From Diatrype stigma (lineage: Eukaryota; Ascomycota; Sordariomycetes; Xylariales; Diatrypaceae), in NCBI GenBank assembly GCA_022225965.2, contig JAKJXP020000073.1:124001-188000 (forward strand): a DNA stretch of 64,000 nucleotides. Direction: 5' to 3'. A model generated the notes under the pieces. It did not search any database, was not told the DNA's origin, and saw only the letters and a program-made list of their open reading frames with translations. This document shows positions 57,686 through 64,000 of the stretch, piece by piece (positions within the stretch are counted from its first letter, which is position 1; every line of letters begins with the position of its first letter). Both the position numbers and the translations under genes were made by a program.

Positions 57686-60131
57686 ATGTCGACCTCCCAG
57701 ACAGTCGTCGAAGCCCAGCCTATCCCCCTAACTGAACTGCGGCGCGATCCACGGCCTACCCATGATCACGATGTGGAGGCCGCCGCCTCGACTGTAGAAG
57801 ACCCCGAAGGTCCTCCTCCAGGGCCGGACGTGGTCGATCGCGAGCCGGCAACGCCCATTTTCAAGCTGCTCGTTGCTGGCTACTCGTTCTTCTGTGCTGG
57901 CGCCGGTACGTAGCTCTAGTTGTAGACCACGAAACCGGGACTCCTCCTCAAGTTCTCACCGTTCGTGGTATATGATTGTGAAGCTGATGTCCAATGCAGT
58001 ATGTAATAAAAAAAAACTACCCTCTCGCTATGCTATCTCCCGGCTTAGACCGTCACCCCCAGAGGCTTGTATTCCTTGGCAGCGCTGGGTATAGTCGTAG
58101 TCTGGGAGAGGATGTTCGCAACGTCCAAGACTGGGTGCTGACTCAAGTCCATGGTGGCGGATGTATAGAATGATGGTAGCCTCGGGCCCCTGATCCCTTA
58201 CATCCTGTCGACCTGGAATATCACTACGGGTCAAGTTGCTATCTTGTGAGTACGATGTCTGCTAGTTAATCAGCATGTCTACCTAGCCACCATCGAAGAC
58301 CAGAATCCGATGAGGTTGCCTGACTACGTGCAGTTATGCCACCACGTTCGCTGGATGGCTCATTGCCGCGCTCACGAACCCGATCCTCGCGGCGCATCTG
58401 ACCCTCGGGCAGTTGCTCTCTGTGGGCGCAGCGTTGCAGCTCCTAGCACAATGCCTTCGACCATGGAGCCCGCTCCCCCTTTTCAGCGTAACTTTCTTTC
58501 TCCAGGCACTCGGAAGTAAGCTGCCGATTTCTCATAGCCCATCCCTATATCTTACGCCTTAGCCAGCCCCTTGAGATGCATAGCTAGGGGGGAAAATCTG
58601 TCTCTTTCCCCAATAAACCCGTCTCCTTCGAAATTACGTGTATGCACACACTCATCAAATACACGAGTCACAGTGGCCTACCAGGACTCCCACTCCAACA
58701 CCTACGTCAGCAGTCTACACAACGTGCCGCACCGCTGGCTCAGCTTCATCCACGCGTGCTACGCGCTCGGCTGCTTCGTCGGCCCACTGATCGCCACGGC
58801 GATAGCCAACAGCCCGAGCCTGACGGGCGCAGAGACGGGGATGGAGGGCTGGCGACGGGTGTACCTGGTCCTGGTGGCGATCGGATTCGCCAACCAAGTC
58901 GGCGTCGCTGCGGCTTTCAAGGATACCCTGTGGAGTAGCAGCAGGCTCAAAAAGACTGCGGCGGTACCAAGGGCGGGGGCAGCTCGAGAAGGAGGAAGCA
59001 ACGGCAACGGCAGCAGCAGCGGCAACAGAAACAGCGACCGGAAGCATCGTAACCGTACCGCCCTCCACGAAATGGCCGGAGTGCTGACGCAGAGGGCCCT
59101 ATGGCTCCTCAGTCTGTTCTACTTCTTCGTGATCGGCGCCTGGATGACCGCCGGGGGTTGGGTCGTCGAGTTCCTGACCACGGTGCGAGGCGGCGACCTG
59201 GCCAGCGTGAGTCATGCGCATTTCCACGTATCTAAGCAATAGCAAAGGGGCTCGGAGTAGCATGGCCTCTTATTCATCAACTCCCTATCTCACATGGGTC
59301 TCTCAGCGGGTCTCTATTCTTTCTACCTTGACCTGATAGTCTCTCGGGACGATGGGCCAGCACGAACCTCATCATTCCCATCTTACCCCCTTTAACTCCG
59401 CGGCCTTACATTATGACATATACAGCATACTAACCTCGAACTCATAGGTGGGATACGTCCCTACGGGTTACTATGGTGGTCTGCTGGCAGGGCGCCTCCT
59501 CTTGGCCGAGCCCACGTACCGGTTCGGGGAGAGGCGGATGCTGTTGGTATACAGCATAATATGCGTCTGCTTGCAGCTCGTCTTCTGGCTGCAGCCCAAC
59601 ATAGTCGGCAGCGCCGTGGCGCTCAGCTTGATGGGCTTCTTCTTCGGCCCATTCTTCGCGACCGTAAGTGCGCACACCAATCTCCCACGATCCCCAACAG
59701 CACCCCCCACCCCCCACCCCCCAGGTACCTCGCATCTGGAACTAGGTAGAAGCGCGTGATCATATGTGTTCCAGGTAACTAACGATCTGATCTGAAACAG
59801 GGCATGTCCGTAGCATCGAAGATATTCCCCAAGGAGTCGCAGACAGCAGCCTTAGGTCAGTCAAAGTCAACAAGCTAGTTATCTGCGTGCCTGTCCCGTA
59901 TACCTACCCTACCTGCATCCTACTCACCAAAGTGCAGGCTTCATCTTCGTGCTCGCCCAGGCCGGCGGCGCGCTCTTCCCCTCGATCACGGGGCTGATCG
60001 CGGCGAGCGCCAGCGCGGGCGTGGCGGTGCTGCAGCCGATCGTGCTGGGGCTCATTGTCGCGGGGGCGGGGTGCTGGTGGCTCGTCCCGACGAAGACGTC
60101 GCTTTCCTCGAGGACGGCGCGGGCGGAATAG
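57686..60131 (+). CDS. MFS transporter, FucP/Bsc6-like group, with an unresolved frame conflict
   Basis: Major facilitator membrane protein of about 490 aa, about 12 helices, substrate unknown. Exons as read: 57686-57905, 58169-58245, 58334-58515, 58674-59206, 59448-59663, 59801-59855, 59938-60131. Exons 2-7 join in frame and give family sequence: NDGSLGPLIPYIL, YATTFAGWLIAALTNPIL, ALGMAYQDSHSNTYVSSL, HRWLSFIHACYALGCFVGPL, GYVPTGYYGGLLAGRLLL, MGFFFGPFFAT-GMSVASKIFPKE and GFIFVLAQAGGALFPSITG. Exon 1 ends FFCAGA before a strong GTACGT donor, but its phase is one base off from exon 2. So either a microexon, an indel or a non-canonical site lies in 57900-58170. A Gly/Asn/Ser-rich cytosolic loop is at about residues 260-285. 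Confidence 0.82.
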
Positions 60132-61451
60132 GGGAGAGGGTAGGAGGTATCGCAGGGCGCTTTTCGCGGTGTTGTCTCCTGTTTCCTTTTTCTTTTGTTC
60201 CACCTCCATCTCCCTATTCTCAGGGGTAACGATGTGAGGTTTAGTTCAATAAAAGGCCCCCCTTTGGCCCCGGTAGACACATAACAATAACGGAATATCC
60301 ACGAAAAACACCGACTGGTCCCAGCGCCCGCAATTGTGGGGTAGACACATAGTTACTGGATGATGGATCCAAGGAAATCTCCAATATAAAATAACTAGCA
60401 GAGTTTTTCTTCATGAGCATTTTCCCACCTTCTACTTCCTTCCCCTCCATCATTCTTAATCCCAAATTCCGCTTGGGAACCAGGGAACCAGAAAACGGAG
60501 AGCAATGAAATAACTTTCCACCACCTGGAACGTACGCAGACGAGCGGGCGCAGTCTGCATGTTGATGAACACACCATACTGCTGCTGCTGTTGCACGCCA
60601 TGAATAACGCGGCTTGCCGGATCACCGAACACGATCCCGGCTATCTACCGGCACCACGATTCTTCGTGAGAGCACCTACTGGGCACCTACCTACCTGGGC
60701 AGGCGAGTTGACCGACACACTTACGTGTGTATCTGCCCGGTTCGGATTGTATGGATGATATTTCTTCTATCCGTACTCGAAAGACCCCACGGACTTCCTC
60801 GTTCGCTCGCTTATGTCTTGTGAGTATGTGCGTGACCCGACCTGGCCTGATGTGATATGATACGCTGTGATATGACATAGCTTCAAAATATGCTAGAGCT
60901 TGCCGTCTCGTTTCACCTACAGCGAGCAAGTGTGGACAGTGAAGCAAGATGGAAAGACCTTGTCGAATATCCTTTGATAATCGGCGATCCCGGGCTGCCT
61001 GTTTGCCCATCTGCTCGTCTGAAGATGAGTAGATGGCTCGGTGGCTTGTTTGGAGACATTATTTGTTGCTGAGTACGCAGGCTTGTGTTTCATACCGAAC
61101 CGACCTGGGCTTTATCTTATTATATAGCGGAGCAATAGAAATCGAACTCTATGTTTAAACCATCACTACATCGCATTGCACGTCCCGAAGCCATGCTGGT
61201 GTTGACGCCATCTGTGATATGTCTAGAATTGCAACAGAAGAACTGAGCCGGCTGAATTTCGCTCGCGACTAAGTAGGTACGACTTTTCCCCCTCCCCACC
61301 GTAGTAGCTCTCTCAAAACTTGCTTTCTGGAGGTGGTCTGACGGGGTTGTCAAAAATCGTGCTTTGCATGCAGCATTCATCGACTTCTTGGCCGCGTTGA
61401 CTAACTAGGTGCCTAGGCTTCCCCGGAAAAGCAGGCAAGTAACTGACTTAC
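60132..61451. other. Convergent intergenic region, MFS transporter and glyoxalase II
   Basis: Region between two gene ends with no recognised gene. Frames up to 107 codons (60687-61010 -) do not look coding. Confidence 0.6.
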
Positions 61452-62770
61452 TCACTTGAAATTGTTCTTCATCTCGCGCAGCCGTGCCATTACCTCTACC
61501 GGGTCGGTCTTGCCTGTAGCTTTCTGGATCTCGGGGTCTTCTACCCGCATGAACACATTATGTTGCTATACCCACGAAGTTAGCTAATGTGTAGAATATA
61601 TGAGCGAGATGGTGGGGGGAGGAAGCGGAGGATGACAGGTTGCATGGATGCCCACTGACCTTCTCGTCGCCAATGGTGAATTTCCCTTGGGTCTCCTTAT
61701 TGCTCTCTGCGAAGGCTTGCAGCTTCTTAACCGCATCGCTCTGAAGCACCGACACGCCAAACTTGACGTTGGACTTCGTGTACTCGTGACCGGGCTATAT
61801 GAATGTGGCAGACACCAAAAAGGTCAGCATTCTTAGATTCCCAACGTCTTTTGCAGAGACAGCAGACCACTTACGTAGACCTTGGTCTCGTCAGGCAACG
61901 ACGCTAGCGTCTTGTTCAAGGCCGTGTGCATCTCCTCGGCCGTGCCCTCGAAGAACCTTCCGCATCCTAGGCAAGGGGAGAAGTACGAGTGTTAGCTTCT
62001 TTTTTTCCTAAGCCTAGATTCCGCGGGGGAGGGAAACCCAGGGCATGAAAGACTCGTGACGCGACGTGCTCGGTTCGGTTATCTACTTACCGCCGTGAAA
62101 CAGCGTGTCTCCCGTGAACACCGCCTTCTCATCACCGTCCTGCGCGAACCAGCAGATGCTGTCCTGGGTGTGGCAGGGCGTGTAGAGGCCCTTCACGGCA
62201 ATACTCCCGACCTGAAAGCCTTCGCCGTTGGGCGGGGTGAGAGTGACGGCCTCGCTATCCTTTCCGCCAATTATGGGGAGGTCAGGCGTCCCTAAGTCGC
62301 TCCGCTGGATGTGAAGAGGACCTCGTCAATCACCTTTCCTATGTAGCCCCCTCTGAAGCTCGGGGCTCAGCTTACAATTTGTTTGTTCCCACCGGCATGG
62401 TCCCAGTGGCTATGGTAGTCGTCAGTCAGCATCGGATACGCCGGGATGAAAAGCGGGAATGCTACTCACTGGTGCGTGTTCACGATAGCTTTGAGGTTGA
62501 TCTTGCCCGAAGAGATTGCCTCCTTCAAGACGGGTGATACTCTGGCACACTTTTTAGATGATAGATCATATGGGGGGTTTCCTCGTCTGCAGCGATGCTT
62601 ACTCTTTGGGATGCGCCGGATCAACGACTACGGCATCTTTGGACTGCTCATCTATGAGAAGATAGGCGTAGTTGTCGTGGCTCCCCGTCCCTACAAGGCC
62701 TGGTCAGCACCGGGTATATTACCCTCTCGAAGGACGCTTACGTACACATGGGAATCGACTGGATATGCAT
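61452..62770 (-). CDS. GLO2: Hydroxyacylglutathione hydrolase (glyoxalase II)
   Basis: Metallo-beta-lactamase-fold thiolesterase that hydrolyses S-lactoylglutathione to lactate and glutathione, the second step of methylglyoxal detoxification. Eight exons on the minus strand: 62770-62746, 62690-62603, 62541-62470, 62409-62376, 62304-62091, 61966-61875, 61794-61660, 61565-61452, giving 257 aa, the usual length. Seen are [20 protein letters not shown], the metal site [12 protein letters not shown] (HxHxDH), [41 protein letters not shown] and a C-terminal [12 protein letters not shown]. All metal ligands are present. No targeting peptide is visible, so the enzyme is probably cytosolic. Eight exons for 257 residues is the densest intron load in the window. 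Confidence 0.95.
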
Positions 62771-63534
62771 GGCGCGAGTAGATACGAGCTATCACATTGG
62801 AGTTGAGCGAGGAACTTTCTTTCTACCTTTGATAGACATTCATTGATATTAGAAACGGAATGGGTGAACTTACAGCTGCGTTTAACCTGCTAAATCTGCG
62901 ATAAGCTGGAGGTTTTGCTCTTGTTGCTCTTGCGAGGAGATTCATCGATACAAACGACGATGTCAAACTCTGGGTGGACGGATCAACTATACAATTGCAA
63001 TTACAAATACAACTCCTCCATTCGAATGGGGACAACGGTCACGGTTAAACCCGGTGCCAGTCTTCATCCAGCTATCCAGTAGCAAAAGGTAGCAATGACG
63101 TCGAGCTTATGCAGAGTTAATGTAGCTCCTCACTTAGCAGCCGGCGGCAGCTGATGAGATCTAAGGAACCAGATGGATCCAAGGGGCCTCGGGAAGGACC
63201 TCGGGACACTCGTCGTTCGTAGTAGAGGGTTATTGTTGGCTCTATGTTATCTCGTAAACTACACCCACGTTTGATAGCGAACCCATATTCCCACGAACAT
63301 ATTGCCGTGAATATTATCTATATCGCATGTCGACAAGTCTGGCTGTAGATCCCTTTAGGGTGGTTCATGTAGTTAGATGGCAGATGCTCGCTCATGCGAA
63401 GGCCGAAACGAAACACGAGGATTAAAAACCGACTATCCTCTGGAGCATATTGCTACATACTAGTCACCTGGCAACTCGCATTGTAGTTTGGTCATGCTTC
63501 TAAAATATATATGGATGCCTAGGACATCACTGTC
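62771..63534. other. Intergenic region, glyoxalase II and the edge gene
   Basis: Probably the glyoxalase II promoter and the 3' side of the edge gene, both on the minus strand. No gene or clear motif is recognised. Confidence 0.6.
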
Positions 63535-64000
63535 CTATACAACACCAATCGGCTTAGGCTTCCATGGCCCTTCGTACCTAGACCAACCTTTCGTCTGAAG
63601 TGACGTCTGATTTGTGGGTTGAACCGTCTCGCTTCTTCCAGCACTCACCGGCGTGGCCTCGAGCTCAACGTTGTATTTCTCGAGCTCGGCTCGAACCGCC
63701 TCCCGCTGTTCCGCTGAACGCGGCTGTCGAACGTCTGCTTCCGCCGCGTCGCCATGAACATTGGCAGAGCGTTCATCCAGTATGCTACGAGATAACCGCA
63801 AGCTCCGGAGGACCAGTTTTGGATCCTCGGAGGATTCGCCGATCTCAGCCAAGGCTTGCAAGAGCAGGGCCTCATCCCATTGTCTCAGCTTCTTCTGCCA
63901 AGACTTCCTCTTGCTGCTGCTCACATCGCTTTGCTCATCGTGTCCTAGATGCTGCAGCAAGAACTCCTTGCAAGCACTCAACCTATCGGCTTCTTCTGCA
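63535..64000 (-). CDS. Unidentified protein, C-terminal part, running off the window
   Basis: The frame is open from the window edge to a TAG at 63535, about 154 residues. It has a basic and helical region (KRKSWQKKLRQWDEALLLQAL), an acidic patch, a possible coiled-coil segment (EQREAVRAELEKYNVEL) and ends GWSRYEGPWKPKPIGVV. No domain is recognised; the N-terminal part that would identify it lies beyond 64000. Codon bias and absence of stops support a real gene. Confidence 0.6.
   Translation of the reverse strand, partial: AEEADRLSACKEFLLQHLGHDEQSDVSSSKRKSWQKKLRQWDEALLLQALAEIGESSEDPKLVLRSLRLSRSILDERSANVHGDAAEADVRQPRSAEQREAVRAELEKYNVELEATPVSAGRSETVQPTNQTSLQTKGWSRYEGPWKPKPIGVV

Noticed and set aside
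1..64000. CRISPR arrays, operon-type organisation, intact transposons, biosynthetic gene cluster
   Set aside because: The genome is eukaryotic. Tandem repeats seen lack spacers, and no transposase, integrase, polyketide synthase, peptide synthetase or terpene synthase sequence was recognised.

Overview
The window looks like a euchromatic stretch of a filamentous ascomycete chromosome (Pezizomycotina, probably Sordariomycetes). The grounds are: genes split by short introns (mostly 43-105 nt) with GT..AG borders and CTAAC/CTGAC-like branch sites; products such as SamB, Cyk3, Hid1, Sec8, Mau2 and a GCK-type septation kinase with the domain layout seen in mould genomes; CT/CA-rich leaders; and intergenic DNA full of CCTG, GTAC and TAGGTA micro-repeats. 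The genus cannot be fixed from the sequence alone.

Layout. 1-2250: intergenic DNA and leader. 2251-3724 (+): GSK3-type kinase, 6 exons. 5765-8451 (+): nuclear cap-binding large subunit CBP80, 4 exons. 9270-12588 (-): exocyst Sec8. 13397-14206 (+): acyl-protein-thioesterase-like protein that lacks the catalytic Ser and His. 14754-16443 (-): hexose transporter. 16444-22969: 6.5 kb without a convincing gene. 22970-27284 (-): Cyk3-like SH3/transglutaminase-like cytokinesis protein, divergent from 29447-31618 (+): Ste20/GCK kinase. 32834-34645 (+): APC/C subunit Cdc16/Apc6. 36167-38110 (-): YheT-type alpha/beta hydrolase. 39317-42350 (+): cohesin loader Mau2/Scc4. About 43187-43716 (+): doubtful small gene. 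43717-49010: mostly gene-poor, ending in a long leader. 49011-50888 (+): SamB/Mub1 MYND protein. 53068-56181 (-): Hid1. 57686-60131 (+): MFS transporter with an unexplained reading-frame conflict between its first two exons. 61452-62770 (-): glyoxalase II, 8 exons. 63535-64000 (-): the 3' end of an unidentified gene that runs off the window.

Functionally these are mostly housekeeping genes. The block 22970-42350 is rich in cell-division genes: a cytokinesis effector, a septation/morphogenesis-type GCK, an APC/C subunit and the cohesin loader, with one lipid-hydrolase-type gene among them. Sec8 and Hid1 serve secretion. The hexose carrier, the MFS carrier and glyoxalase II serve sugar uptake, small-molecule transport and methylglyoxal detoxification. 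I found no secondary-metabolite cluster, intact transposon, CRISPR array or clearly new multi-gene system.

The items most worth a second look are the active-site-less thioesterase relative, the MFS frame conflict, several unusual introns (a GC-AG intron, two stop-free 3n introns that an ORF caller would translate, a 43-nt intron), a 15-unit repeat in Cyk3, a rise of GC-ending codons towards the 3' ends of several genes, and two or three possible unannotated small genes. All exon borders were derived by reading splice signals and protein continuity by eye, without transcript data.
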